64,000 nucleotides of DNA from an uncultured Duncaniella sp. GTDB lineage: Bacteria; Bacteroidota; Bacteroidia; Bacteroidales; Muribaculaceae. This document shows, piece after piece, positions 43,511 to 53,680 of the stretch. The translations under genes were made by a program, and so were the position numbers. Below the pieces are notes generated by a model. It was given only the letters and a program-made list of their open reading frames with translations, ran no database searches and was not told where the DNA came from. How positions within the stretch are numbered: position 1 is the first letter of the stretch; the number at the start of each line of letters is the position of its first letter. Location: the NCBI GenBank assembly GCA_910578515.1, contig CAJTQR010000004.1, positions 372,001-436,000 on the forward strand, written 5' to 3'.

Positions 43511-46500
43511 ATGAAGAACATTTGTTTTCAAATGAGTCGGAAAGCGTGGCTGGTTGCCTTTATGGTGCTTTGCCTTACTTTCCCTGCTTTAGCGCAGAAG
43601 GTTACAGTCAAAGGTACTGTAATTGACCCCGAGGGTGAACCTCTCATCGGTGCGAGTGTTGTGGTCCAGGGTGAATCCATGGGCACCGCCACAGACATCG
43701 ACGGTAACTACACCATCCAGGCTCCCGCCAACGGTATCCTTATCTTCTCATACGTAGGTTATGAGACACAAGAAATCGCCGTCAACGGACGCGAGGTTAT
43801 CGACGTACAGATGAAGGAAAACACCGTGCTTCTCGGCGAAGTCGTAGCCATCGGTTACGGTACAGTCAAGAAAAGCGACGCCACAGGTTCTGTTGCCACT
43901 GTAAAGCCATCGGAAATCGAAGCCGGTCTTGCCACTTCAGCCCAGGACCTCCTCGTGGGAGCTTCTCCCGGTGTGGTTGTTACCACTTCCGGTGACCCAT
44001 CAGCCGGTGCTGACATCCAAATCCGCGGTGGTGCTTCACTTGCAGCTTCCAATGCTCCGCTTATCGTTATCGACGGTGTGCCTATGAACACACAGGGTGT
44101 CACCGGCGCTTCCAACCCTCTCGCTCTCGTCTCACCTGAAAACGTTGAGTCAATGACAATCCTTAAGGACGCATCAGCAACCGCCATCTACGGTTCACGT
44201 GCGTCAAACGGTGTCATCATCATAACCACCAAGAAAGGTCTCTCTGGTCGTCCGCAGGTGAACTTCACCATGAACGGATACATCAACACCACCCGTAAGT
44301 ATCTCAACATGATGAGCCCCGACGAATTCCGCAACTTCATCATCAATGAGTACGGCGAAGGTTCCGACCAGGCAAATGCCCTTGGCACTGCAAACACCGA
44401 CTGGATGAAGGCTGCTACCCGCACCACCTTCTCAACTGACTATAGCCTCAGTGTCGGTGGTACAGCCGGCTTCCTCCCCTATCGAGTGGCTGTGAGCTAT
44501 ACCGACAACAACGGTATCCTCAAAGGCACCGACATGGACCGCGTCACTGCATCACTCAACCTTACTCCCAAGTTCTTCCATGATCTTCTTTCAGTAAGCG
44601 CAAACGTGAAGGGTGCATACATCCACAACAACTATGCCGACAACACTCTCGGCACTTGTGCAAGCATGAACCCGACAATTCCCATCCGCGACTTTGAAAA
44701 CGGTTCTCCTGCATTCGGCTACTGGACATCTTATATAGGTGGCGGTCTCCTCGCCGGTCCCGACACCCCCGGAACCCAGATTAACTCAACCACCGCACCT
44801 CTTAACCCTATCGCAGCTATCGAGGGTAAAGTATCAAACGGTAAGGCATGGCAGTCAATCGGTAACCTCCAGCTTGACTTCAAGATGCCCTTCCTCACCG
44901 ACCTCCGTGCCAACCTTAACCTCGGTTACGACTATCAGCACGGTACCTGGGAAGGTGGTCTCAAGCCTTTCACTCCCGACGCATGGACCGGCGGCTATCA
45001 GATTATCAACCCCGCAGGTCAGATTGAAACCGTAAAGGATGGTGGTGTATCAAGCACCAAGCAGGTACAGACCCGTACCAACCTCCTTCTCGACTTCTAC
45101 TTCAACTATAACCACGAGTTCAAGGAAATCGCTTCTACCCTCGACGTGACCGCCGGTTACTCTTGGCAGAAATTCCACAACAAATACCGCTCACGCACTT
45201 GGGTGAGCGAGGTAGGCGACCCCGCCCACAGCGAATATATCGGTGTACAGGCTAACCCCACATCGGTTGACATCGAACCCCTCCAGCTCGTATCATTCTT
45301 CGGTCGTGCCAACTTCACATTCCTCAACAAGTATCTTGTCACTGCAACTGTACGCCGTGACGGTACAAGCCGTTTCTCAAAAGACCACCGCTGGGGTACT
45401 TTCCCCTCTGTGGCTCTCGGTTGGAAAATCCTCGAGGAAAACTTCATGGAAGGCGCTCGCGGATTCATGAACGAACTTAAAATCCGTGGCGGTTACGGTG
45501 TGACCGGTCAGCAGGACCTCGGTGGCTCACTCTTCCCCTACCTCCCTGTTTACTGGACATCAACCGACGGAACTCACCTCTACCCATCGTTAACTGGGGG
45601 GGCTACAGGCAATTACCCCATCACTCCTGACGCTTACAACGCCGACATCAAGTGGGAAGAAACCCACACATGGAATGCCGGTTTGGACTTCGGATTCCTC
45701 AACAACCGCATCATCGGTAGCTTCGATTTCTACAAGCGTAAGACCAAGGACCTTCTCACTTTCGCCAACTACCCCGCAGGCTCCAACCTCACCAACAAGG
45801 GTAACATCAATATCGGTGACCTTGAGAACACCGGTGTGGAATTCACCATCACCACCCGTCCTGTTGTTAACAACGTCCTCACTTGGACTTCTTCATTCAA
45901 CATTGCCTACAACAAGAATAAAATCACCCGTCTCGCTGAAGGCGCCGACACTCAGACCGGTGGTATTTCAGCCGGTACCGGCGGTACCATCATGAAGCAC
46001 GAAGTTGGCTATCCCGCTTACAGCTTCTACGTTTACGAACAGGTATACGGTCAGGACGGTAATCCTCTCGAAGGTGTATTTGTTGACCGCAATGGTGATG
46101 GCGAAATCAACGAGGCTGACAAGTACCTCTACCACAGCAAGAACCCCAAGGTGACTTTCACATGGAACAACACCGTCAACTATAAGAACTGGGACTTCGG
46201 AATTGTACTCCGCGCCAACATCGGCAACTGGGTCTACAACAACAACCAGGCTTCAAACGTAATCAAGCAGGCTAACAACGCCCTCCCCTTGAGCAACCTT
46301 ATGGCTGACACCTTCCTCTTCGAGTCAACCTCAATGCAGACCATCATGAGTGACTACTTCGTGCAGAACGCTTCGTTCCTCCGCTGCGACAACATCACTC
46401 TCGGCTATACTTGGAAAAACCTTCTTAAAGACAACCTCCGTCTCCGTCTATACGGCGCCGTGCAGAATCCGTTCGTAATCACCAAGTACAAGGGTCTTGA

Positions 46501-46582
46501 CCCGGAAATCTCATCCGGTATCGACAATGGAGTTTACCCCAACCCGTTGACATTCTCTTTCGGTGTGGTCGCTTCATTCTAA
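43511..46582 (+). CDS. SusC/RagA-family TonB-dependent transporter (second locus)
   Basis: This 1023-residue protein has a signal peptide ending ALAQ (AFMVLCLTFPALAQ). The carboxypeptidase-regulatory-like domain follows (GTVIDPEGEPLIGASVVVQG), then the TonB-box region LLGEVVAIGYGTVKKSDATG. Plug signatures are APLIVIDGVPMN and SMTILKDASATAIYGSRASNGVIIITTK. The barrel ends VVASF. It differs clearly from the first SusC, being about 80 residues shorter with a different plug sequence. It should import a glycan captured by the SusD and the two lipoproteins that follow. The substrate cannot be read from the sequence. Confidence 0.95.
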   Translation: MKNICFQMSRKAWLVAFMVLCLTFPALAQKVTVKGTVIDPEGEPLIGASVVVQGESMGTATDIDGNYTIQAPANGILIFSYVGYETQEIAVNGREVIDVQMKENTVLLGEVVAIGYGTVKKSDATGSVATVKPSEIEAGLATSAQDLLVGASPGVVVTTSGDPSAGADIQIRGGASLAASNAPLIVIDGVPMNTQGVTGASNPLALVSPENVESMTILKDASATAIYGSRASNGVIIITTKKGLSGRPQVNFTMNGYINTTRKYLNMMSPDEFRNFIINEYGEGSDQANALGTANTDWMKAATRTTFSTDYSLSVGGTAGFLPYRVAVSYTDNNGILKGTDMDRVTASLNLTPKFFHDLLSVSANVKGAYIHNNYADNTLGTCASMNPTIPIRDFENGSPAFGYWTSYIGGGLLAGPDTPGTQINSTTAPLNPIAAIEGKVSNGKAWQSIGNLQLDFKMPFLTDLRANLNLGYDYQHGTWEGGLKPFTPDAWTGGYQIINPAGQIETVKDGGVSSTKQVQTRTNLLLDFYFNYNHEFKEIASTLDVTAGYSWQKFHNKYRSRTWVSEVGDPAHSEYIGVQANPTSVDIEPLQLVSFFGRANFTFLNKYLVTATVRRDGTSRFSKDHRWGTFPSVALGWKILEENFMEGARGFMNELKIRGGYGVTGQQDLGGSLFPYLPVYWTSTDGTHLYPSLTGGATGNYPITPDAYNADIKWEETHTWNAGLDFGFLNNRIIGSFDFYKRKTKDLLTFANYPAGSNLTNKGNINIGDLENTGVEFTITTRPVVNNVLTWTSSFNIAYNKNKITRLAEGADTQTGGISAGTGGTIMKHEVGYPAYSFYVYEQVYGQDGNPLEGVFVDRNGDGEINEADKYLYHSKNPKVTFTWNNTVNYKNWDFGIVLRANIGNWVYNNNQASNVIKQANNALPLSNLMADTFLFESTSMQTIMSDYFVQNASFLRCDNITLGYTWKNLLKDNLRLRLYGAVQNPFVITKYKGLDPEISSGIDNGVYPNPLTFSFGVVASF

Positions 46583-46627
46583 AAACCCATAGAGTTTAAT
46601 TATTCATCATCTACGAAAAAATAGACT

Positions 46628-48190
46628 ATGAAATTTTCAAAATATATCATACTCAGCGGTATCGCCCTCTCCATGGGTTTCACTTCCTGCGTCGATGACC
46701 TTGACGTAAAGCCCGAGGACCCCGATTCAAAGACTGAGCTTACAACTGCACAGGAATACTATGACCTCCTCGCACGCGCCTATGGCGGTCTGGTGCTCGA
46801 AGGTGGTATATCTGTTGACGACGGTGGTACAGGTGTATACACCCGTCAGCTCTGGAACCTCCAGGAACTTCCCACCGACGAGGCTCTCATCGGTAAGAAC
46901 TGGAACGACGCCGGTATCGACGAACTTGACTTCAACACATGGTCAGGCGACAACCACTGGCTCTACGAATGCTTCTGCCGCTTCAACTATCAGATAGCAC
47001 TCTGCAACGAGTTCCTCCGCACCATCGACAAGGCCGGCTCACTGATTCCCGACGAAGGTATCGATGGCAAGAATATGCTCAAACTCGAAGCCCGCGTGCT
47101 CCGCGACCTCTCTTATTACCACATGATTGACATCTTCGGTCGTGGTCCCTGGACTGACGAGAATTCAACCGTGGGTGCCATACCTCCCACTTACAACCGT
47201 AAGGAGCTCTTCGACGCTGTGGTAGCTGACCTTGTGGACGCTGTGCCCCAGCTCACTCCGGCTTCTCAGCAGCGCTACGGCCGCATCTCACGCGAGGCAG
47301 GCTACATGCTCCTCGCCAAGATGTACCTCAACGCTGAGGTTTATACCGGAACAGCCATGTGGCAGGAATGCGCTAACGCTTGCAACGAAATCCTCAAGAC
47401 TATCAATCAGCTCGCACCCGAGTACAAATACCTCTTCTGCGGCTCAAACGACAAGTATGCCGGCAACGGTGAAATCCTTTGGACTATTCCTCAGGACCAG
47501 AACACCCTCCAGTGCTATGGTGGCACCACCTACCTCTCAGGCGGTTCCTACAATGGTGAGGTTGACGTTACTATCTATGGTGCAGGTGCATCAGGCTGGG
47601 GTGGTCCCCGCGTTCGTCCCGAGCTTTCAAAGGCTCTCGCGTCCAACGACAAGCGCCGCCTTATCTTCGAAGGCGACTTCAAAGAGGAAATCACTGCTGC
47701 AGGTCTCGACTCCTGGACTTCGACAGGCGACGGTTACATGTGCATCAAGTATGTATACACCAACGAAGCTGACTATTACAACACAACCGGCAACAGCGGT
47801 TCACCCACCATCTTCAACTCAGCAGACTTCCCCCTCTTCCGTCTCGCCGACACATTCCTGATGCTTGCCGAGTGTGAGCTTCACGGCGCAAGCGGTTGCA
47901 ACGGTCTGGCCCGCTACAATGACGTGCGTATCCGCGCCGGACTTGCTCCCGTAGGTTCTTATACAGCTGACGACCTTCTTAACGAGCGTCTCTGCGAACT
48001 TTATTGGGAAGGTCACCGTCGCTCTGACCTCGTTCGCTTCGGCAAGTTCGCCGGCAACTCTTACAACTGGTCATGGAAGGGTGGCATCGAAAAGGGTGCC
48101 GGAACTCCTTCTTACCGCAATCTCTTCGCTATCCCGACTCAGTTTGTACCTACTCTCGGTCAGAACGAAGGATACGTGGGAGCTAACTAA
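46628..48190 (+). CDS. SusD/RagB-family lipoprotein (second locus)
   Basis: The 520-residue protein has lipobox FTSC (Cys21) and the N-terminal VDDLDVKPEDPDSKTELTTA. SusD core blocks are MLKLEARVLRDLSYYHMIDIFGRGPW, RISREAGYMLLAKMYLNAEVYTG, LFRLADTFLMLAECELHGASG and LNERLCELYWEGHRRSDLVRFGKF. It is shorter than the pectin-locus SusD. The central Trp/Tyr-rich part probably binds the ligand. It lies 45 nt after susC and 43 nt before the SusE-like gene. Confidence 0.93.
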   Translation: MKFSKYIILSGIALSMGFTSCVDDLDVKPEDPDSKTELTTAQEYYDLLARAYGGLVLEGGISVDDGGTGVYTRQLWNLQELPTDEALIGKNWNDAGIDELDFNTWSGDNHWLYECFCRFNYQIALCNEFLRTIDKAGSLIPDEGIDGKNMLKLEARVLRDLSYYHMIDIFGRGPWTDENSTVGAIPPTYNRKELFDAVVADLVDAVPQLTPASQQRYGRISREAGYMLLAKMYLNAEVYTGTAMWQECANACNEILKTINQLAPEYKYLFCGSNDKYAGNGEILWTIPQDQNTLQCYGGTTYLSGGSYNGEVDVTIYGAGASGWGGPRVRPELSKALASNDKRRLIFEGDFKEEITAAGLDSWTSTGDGYMCIKYVYTNEADYYNTTGNSGSPTIFNSADFPLFRLADTFLMLAECELHGASGCNGLARYNDVRIRAGLAPVGSYTADDLLNERLCELYWEGHRRSDLVRFGKFAGNSYNWSWKGGIEKGAGTPSYRNLFAIPTQFVPTLGQNEGYVGAN

Positions 48191-48233
48191 TTTCAACCGT
48201 CATTCTCAACTTCAAAACCACATTTGAACTACG

Positions 48234-49316
48234 ATGAATAAACTTCATATTTTTGGCATGATGGCATTGGCTGCAGTCGCTTTCACCTCCTGCGAGGCTG
48301 ACGACGACCCCAAGCTTAACGAGCCTACCGAGTTTGTGCTCAACACACCTCCTTTTGCCACCCAGCTTTACGACCTCACTCCCGATGGAGTGATTGAGCT
48401 CACCTGCTCTCAGCCCAACTATGGTCTGACCCTCGCCACCACCTACGGTGTGGAAATCTCCATGCGCGAGGACTTCGGCGAGAATCTCCCCGCTCCCGGC
48501 GAGGAAGAGGCTCCCTACTCAGTCACTATTCTCCCCACTAATCCCCAGAGCGCAGTGCTCCAGCTTCAGGAATCAAAGATTGCCGAGGCTATCTGCGCGA
48601 TGCGCGGCATCACCTCAGAGGAGGAATACACTGAAATCCCAGCACATCCGCTCTATATCCGTGCCCTCGCTCACATCAACAACCAGCCCGCCACCAAAAT
48701 CACCTCAAACGTCGTGACTCTTACCCAGGTGAAAGGTTACTGCGCATTCGAGGCAGAGGTATTTGATGTGCTCTACACTCCGGGTAACTCTAACGGTTGG
48801 GACCAGAACGCGTCACAGCAAATTCTGGCTTATGCTGAAGGCAAATACCGCGGTTTCGTATGGATTAATGGCGAATTCAAGTTCACCAACCAGCCAGACT
48901 GGGGCGGCACCAACTATGGTAGCGGCGGCGATGGTCTCCTCGACACTGATGGCGGCGCAGGCAATATCAATATGCCCGACACAGGCGAAGGTCTCTATTT
49001 CGCAGACGTTGACATCAATGCCCTCACCTACAAGCTCACTTACATTTCAAGCGTAGGTATAGCAGGAGATGTGAACGGATGGAGCGAATCCGCACCTCTC
49101 GAACTTGAACCATCGGCCGACTTCCTCACTTGGACTTACACCGGCGACTTCGTTGATGGTGGCTTCAAGTTTGTGTTCAACAAGGCTTGGACCATTAACC
49201 TCGGCGGCACATTTGAAAGCCTTGAGCTTGATGGCGCTAACCTCAACTCAACATCCGGCTCACACACTGTGACCCTCGACCTCACCAAACTTCCTTACAC
49301 CGCAAGTTTCGAGTAA
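48234..49316 (+). CDS. SusE/SusF-like surface lipoprotein A
   Basis: The 360-residue lipoprotein has lipobox FTSC (Cys20). Residues of about 30-165 are a SusE-type N-terminal domain (LNEPTEFVLNTPPFATQLYDL). Two SusE/SusF-like carbohydrate-binding sandwiches follow. The first begins with VLYTPGNSNGWDQNASQ and the second with VGIAGDVNGWSESAPLEL. Each has Trp-rich loops and a GEFKF-type motif. It probably binds glycan at the cell surface beside SusD. It is paralogous to the next gene in both binding modules. Confidence 0.85.
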   Translation: MNKLHIFGMMALAAVAFTSCEADDDPKLNEPTEFVLNTPPFATQLYDLTPDGVIELTCSQPNYGLTLATTYGVEISMREDFGENLPAPGEEEAPYSVTILPTNPQSAVLQLQESKIAEAICAMRGITSEEEYTEIPAHPLYIRALAHINNQPATKITSNVVTLTQVKGYCAFEAEVFDVLYTPGNSNGWDQNASQQILAYAEGKYRGFVWINGEFKFTNQPDWGGTNYGSGGDGLLDTDGGAGNINMPDTGEGLYFADVDINALTYKLTYISSVGIAGDVNGWSESAPLELEPSADFLTWTYTGDFVDGGFKFVFNKAWTINLGGTFESLELDGANLNSTSGSHTVTLDLTKLPYTASFE

Positions 49317-49390
49317 GAACTATTAAAACCAATGCCGGGGCGTGGCTATCACACCCGCGCCCCATGGCATTGATACTTTAATCCATCTAA

Positions 49391-50833
49391 ATGAAAATTC
49401 CAAACATGAAATATTCAGCATTATTCGGATTGGCAGCTCTCGCACTCGGATTTACCGCTTGCGATGACATCGAGGACAGCAATAGCCTGCCTCAGTCAAA
49501 TCCACAGCTCGACATCGTGTCGGCCGACAATGCTTCAATAACCGCAGGTCCTGCCGCAACCGGTACCATCGACCTTGAAGCGCTCAACAATTCGGCTTCG
49601 TCAATCAATATCGCCACTGTGACCGAGGCTTCCGACTGGCCCGAAGGCTTCATCGCCACCGTGCCCTACATGCAGGTTTCCGCAGACCAAAGTTTCGCTG
49701 AGTATCACACCATAGAGGCTACCATGGGTGCCGAAGGTGAAGTGCTCATCGCTCCCGACGCCTGGGAAGAAGTTTACGTTACCATGTTCGGCAAGAATCC
49801 CCAGACTACCACCTCTTATGTCCGTTTCCCCATCATGGCTGTAAACGGCGACCAGAAGGTGCGCATGGGCGGCGAGGATTTCTACTATGGCAACTTCGGC
49901 GTAAACGTTAAGCCCTTTGACCTTTTCGACGGTAAAATCATCGAGGATACCTACTACCTCATCAACAATGTTGACAACTGGGATTTCTCAAAAGCAGTGA
50001 AATTCTCTCACTCAGAGAAAGACCCCTATGATGACCCTAATTTCCAGGCCATCATCTCAGTCAACGGCGCCGGTTACCAGTGGGCCATCATCCCTGCAAG
50101 CACATTTGATGCCGGCACACTCGGCAAAGCTTACGGTGTCGAGACTGCCGATGCTCTCGCAGGAACTCTCGTAGAAGCTACAGGTGCCGATATCAACTAT
50201 GGTGTGATTGACCAGGCTGGTCCCTATATGATTTCAATCAACATGGAGACACTCGCCTACGATATCAAGGGCGCTTACGAGCAGCTCTATACTCCGGGTA
50301 ACACCAATGGTTGGAGCCAGGCTGCATCTCAGATTCTCACCACCAACAACTATATCAACTATACCGGCTATGCCCATCTTGACGGTGAGTTCAAACTCTC
50401 TACCCAGCCCAACTGGGATGGCGTGAGCTTCGGCGCCGGCGACCCCGGCAAGTTGAGTTCTGACGGAGGTGCAGGCAATCTCAACGCTCCAGCCAATGCT
50501 CTCTATTGGGTAAATGCCAACTTGGTTGAACTTACTTACGACCTCACTGAAATCACCACTATCGGTCTGATTGGTAGTGCAACTCCTGGAGGATGGGACG
50601 CAAGCACAGCTCTTGAGCCCTCAGCTGACTTCCTTGTATGGACAGGTAAGATGAAACTCACAGACGGTGAATTCAAGTTCCGTGCCAACAACGGTTGGGA
50701 CATCAACCTCGGCGGTTCACTCACCAATCTCGTTCAGAACGGTGACAACATCAAGTTTACCGGTGAAGGCACTTACGTGGTGACCCTCGACCTTTCAGCT
50801 GTCCCCTACACAGCTACTCTTACAAAAGAATAA
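49391..50833 (+). CDS. SusE/SusF-like surface lipoprotein B
   Basis: The 480-residue lipoprotein has lipobox FTAC (Cys24). An N-terminal SusE-type region and a middle domain (YYGNFGVNVKPFDLFDGK) precede two modules homologous to those of lipoprotein A. The first starts QLYTPGNTNGWSQAASQ and the second IGLIGSATPGGWDAS, ending INLGGSLTNLVQNG. It is longer than A by an inserted domain of about 120 residues. It is the last gene of the operon, 74 nt after A, and is followed by a strong terminator. The domain set recalls SusE and SusF of the starch system, but the ligand is not known. Confidence 0.83.
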   Translation: MKIPNMKYSALFGLAALALGFTACDDIEDSNSLPQSNPQLDIVSADNASITAGPAATGTIDLEALNNSASSINIATVTEASDWPEGFIATVPYMQVSADQSFAEYHTIEATMGAEGEVLIAPDAWEEVYVTMFGKNPQTTTSYVRFPIMAVNGDQKVRMGGEDFYYGNFGVNVKPFDLFDGKIIEDTYYLINNVDNWDFSKAVKFSHSEKDPYDDPNFQAIISVNGAGYQWAIIPASTFDAGTLGKAYGVETADALAGTLVEATGADINYGVIDQAGPYMISINMETLAYDIKGAYEQLYTPGNTNGWSQAASQILTTNNYINYTGYAHLDGEFKLSTQPNWDGVSFGAGDPGKLSSDGGAGNLNAPANALYWVNANLVELTYDLTEITTIGLIGSATPGGWDASTALEPSADFLVWTGKMKLTDGEFKFRANNGWDINLGGSLTNLVQNGDNIKFTGEGTYVVTLDLSAVPYTATLTKE

Positions 50834-50914
50834 GAGTTTGCTCCATAACAAACTCTTAGCAGAGAGAGCCTAACAACTCTCTTATTAACCCGCCCCTTAT
50901 TTCACTCTAAGAAG

Positions 50915-50962
50915 AGCCGCCCGGATGCTTCCGTCAGGAACATTCGGGCGGCTATATTTTTT
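50915..50962 (+). terminator. Rho-independent terminator after the second sus locus
   Basis: AGCCGCCCG (50915-50923) pairs with CGGGCGGCT (50945-50953) around a loop of about 21 nt, then ATATTTTTT. Two smaller hairpins (GAGTTTG/CAAACTC and AGAGAG/CTCTCT) precede it. In the 360-bp gap 50834-51193, the only other signal is a -7 element TAATTTTG at 51142-51149 for the next gene. Confidence 0.85.
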
Positions 50963-51193
50963 ATCGGGGCTTTTTAAATTAATTATCGATTATTTTCATC
51001 CTACTATTCTACCATTCTACAATTAAACCCCATTTTACAATTAAACCTGCTCATCACTTCTGTTATATAGCATATATTTGTTTTCGGTGAAATTCCCGGA
51101 ATTCTTCGATTGGAACGCCCTCTGATTCAAAGAATTTTTAGTAATTTTGCAATCGGATTGAGGCAACATGAGGATTTCTTCACCTGAAAACAG

Positions 51194-51994
51194 ATGAGTT
51201 TGTCAAAAACAACAGACCAAATCAAGGATAACTCGAAAATCATAGAGTGCAAGAACTGTGGATGCTCTTGCACTTCTAATTTTTGTCCGGATTGTGGTCA
51301 GGCAGTGACGGTGAAACGAATCGACAACAAAACATTCTTCATCGGAATAATATCTGGACTATCACGTATCAACAAGGGATTCCTATTCACTGCATGGAAT
51401 TTATTGATTCATCCCTGGAAAGTAATAAGAGATTATATCCAATGTCGTCGAGTACGTTATGTCGCGCCAATCTCGATGCTTATAATTGTATGCTTTATAA
51501 GCGCCTTTGTTGGCTCACTTGTGTCAGCCGAAACACAACCTGCTATTTCCGACATAAGTGGTGATAATGTTCCGTTATTCTACAGAATTATCCTTTCTAC
51601 CGGGTATTTCTTTATGAATAATGCGCTGGCACAGAATCTGACCATCTATCTCCCCGCTTTATTAGCCATACCAATAGTATATAGCAAAGTCGGAGCAAGG
51701 AAATATAATATAGCCGAATATCTTACCGCCATGATTTATATGGCGACTTCGTTTATTATTTTTGATGTCATCACTTTACCAATCAGCCTACTTTCGGGAA
51801 GTACATATTCAGCATTAGGCTTGTGCTATTCGATACTGATATGTGCGATGAGTATGTATTTTGCCTTCCCTATAGACCCGAAGAAACGACGCATTGGATA
51901 CTTCGTGGTTTATCTGTTGAGCGTTTTGATAATCTATCTGATTATTCTTGTTATTTTGGGTATAATCATCGGGACAGGAAAATCAGTTATCTAA
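51194..51994 (+). CDS. Zinc-ribbon membrane protein (DUF3667-like)
   Basis: This 266-residue protein has an N-terminal zinc ribbon with Cys19, Cys22, Cys31 and Cys34 (CKNCG...FCPDCG). An amphipathic stretch (FLFTAWNLLIHPWKVIRDYI) and about five transmembrane segments follow. This is the architecture of DUF3667, for which no function is established. It is AT-rich relative to the sus genes and has its own -7 element. Nothing links it functionally to the neighbouring glycan genes. Confidence 0.75.
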   Translation: MSLSKTTDQIKDNSKIIECKNCGCSCTSNFCPDCGQAVTVKRIDNKTFFIGIISGLSRINKGFLFTAWNLLIHPWKVIRDYIQCRRVRYVAPISMLIIVCFISAFVGSLVSAETQPAISDISGDNVPLFYRIILSTGYFFMNNALAQNLTIYLPALLAIPIVYSKVGARKYNIAEYLTAMIYMATSFIIFDVITLPISLLSGSTYSALGLCYSILICAMSMYFAFPIDPKKRRIGYFVVYLLSVLIIYLIILVILGIIIGTGKSVI

Positions 51995-52124
51995 ACCATT
52001 TTTAACATTGAATTATATCGCAAAAGACTGATAAAACCGCGATTTTTACATCCGGAGAGAATCAATTAGACTTAATTATCCTCATTTCACATACACGAAT
52101 ATATCAATCGCCTTATTGTCTCAA

Positions 52125-53561
52125 TTACTTCCAACATTCAGTTTCATCTGCGATTTCAGGAATTGTTGAGGAACTGTAAACCGGCTCACGGCCCTCACTG
52201 CGCTGCTTACGGTAATCCTTCAAAAGCACCACAGCATACTTTCCGAGCAGCAGGATAGCTCCGAGGTTGCACAGAGTCATGAGCGCCATAGTGATATCGG
52301 CAAATCCCCACACGATATCAAGCGCAGTTACGGCTCCCGCATAAACCACCCCACCGACTATCAGGCGATAGAGATTTATAATCCACTCACGATTATAAAT
52401 GAACCGTATGTTAGTTTCACCGTAATAATAATTCGCTATTATACTTGTGAACGCAAAGAAGAAAATGGCTATACTCACGAATATAGAGCCAAACTGATGT
52501 CCGCCCCCAAGTTCCGAGTCAATGGCACGTTGCGTGAGCACAATACCATCATGCCCCTCAAGGAAAATCCCGCTGCAAAGGATTATAAACGCAGTGGATG
52601 TGCAGACAAGCATCGTGTCGGTATACACGCCCAAAGCCTGTATCAATCCCTGCTTTACCGGATGAGTGACCGAAGCGGTAGCCGCCGCATTTGGAGTGGA
52701 ACCTTCACCGGCCTCATTACTGAACAATCCGCGCTTTACGCCCATTATTATCGCCGCCCCGAGAGTACCGCCGAGAGCCTGCTCCACACCGAAGGCATTT
52801 TTCAATATCATGGCGAAGATTTCGGGTATGCGGTCAATATTCATTATAATTATCACGATAGCCAGCAGTATGTAAGCGATAGCCATCACCGGCACCACTA
52901 CCTCGCTGAAACGCGACACACGTTGCACACCTCCCCATATTATCACCAGAGTCATCAAGGTCAGAATCACCGCACTCCACTCCTTGGGAAAAGAGAAACA
53001 TGAGCTGAAGGCATCGGCCACAGTATTTGACTGCACCGAATTGAATGCCAAGCCGAATGTGAGGGTAATAAGCACGGCAAATGTCACTGCCCACCATCGT
53101 TTGTGCAACCCCTTCTGAATATAATATGCAGGACCACCCATGAATGACTTCTCACCTTTGACCTTGAAAAGCTGAGCCAAAGTCGACTCAACAAACGCAC
53201 TCGCAGCACCAAACAGGGCTATCACCCACATCCAGAACACCGCCCCAGGTCCTCCCAAAGCTATTGCCGTTGCCACTCCGGCAAGATTACCGGTACCCAC
53301 GCGCGAAGCTATCGAAAGAGCGAACGCTTGAAAAGAGCTAATGGTCCCATGAGCGGGCTCGTCGACCTTGCGGCTGTCGTTGTCGCGCTTTCCGGACTTG
53401 AGGAGAAGCCTCACCATCTCGCCGAACATCCTGAACTGCACCCCACGGGTGGTAATAGTAAAATATATGGCGGCTATCAAAAGAACCGTCACAAGCACAT
53501 AATCGGTAAGAACACCGCTCACCGCATTGACAATATTCTGTAAGGTTGATGTAGATTCCAT
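52125..53561 (-). CDS. Alanine/glycine:cation symporter (AGCS family)
   Basis: The start at 53561 (MESTSTLQNIVNAV) gives 478 residues. A longer frame adds six residues over the promoter-like element. About 10-11 transmembrane segments are present. Family signatures include GTISSFQAFALSIASRVGTGN, GGPGAVFWMWVIALFGAAS, FMGGPAYYIQKGL and RGLFSNEAGEGSTPNAAATA. It imports alanine or glycine with sodium or protons. The likely -7 element TATTTTTG (53566-53573, minus strand) ends 4 nt before the ATG, so the transcript may be leaderless. It separates the second sus locus from the GH3 gene. Confidence 0.92.
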   Translation of the reverse strand: MESTSTLQNIVNAVSGVLTDYVLVTVLLIAAIYFTITTRGVQFRMFGEMVRLLLKSGKRDNDSRKVDEPAHGTISSFQAFALSIASRVGTGNLAGVATAIALGGPGAVFWMWVIALFGAASAFVESTLAQLFKVKGEKSFMGGPAYYIQKGLHKRWWAVTFAVLITLTFGLAFNSVQSNTVADAFSSCFSFPKEWSAVILTLMTLVIIWGGVQRVSRFSEVVVPVMAIAYILLAIVIIIMNIDRIPEIFAMILKNAFGVEQALGGTLGAAIIMGVKRGLFSNEAGEGSTPNAAATASVTHPVKQGLIQALGVYTDTMLVCTSTAFIILCSGIFLEGHDGIVLTQRAIDSELGGGHQFGSIFVSIAIFFFAFTSIIANYYYGETNIRFIYNREWIINLYRLIVGGVVYAGAVTALDIVWGFADITMALMTLCNLGAILLLGKYAVVLLKDYRKQRSEGREPVYSSSTIPEIADETECWK

Positions 53562-53581
53562 TTCACAAAAATAACACAAAA

Positions 53582-53613
53582 ATTGCGTTTTTGCTTCATA
53601 TTAATTAAATTTG
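53582..53613 (+). promoter_or_regulatory. Promoter of the GH3 gene
   Basis: ATTG (53582-53585), a 20-nt spacer and TAAATTTG (53606-53613) fit the consensus. The implied start near 53620 supports translation from 53681 rather than from the ATG at 53627. Confidence 0.6.
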
Positions 53614-53680
53614 TACCAAGATAAGTATGCTTTTATCAGCCTTATCATTACCTCATCATAGATATCTAACCCGTAAAACC

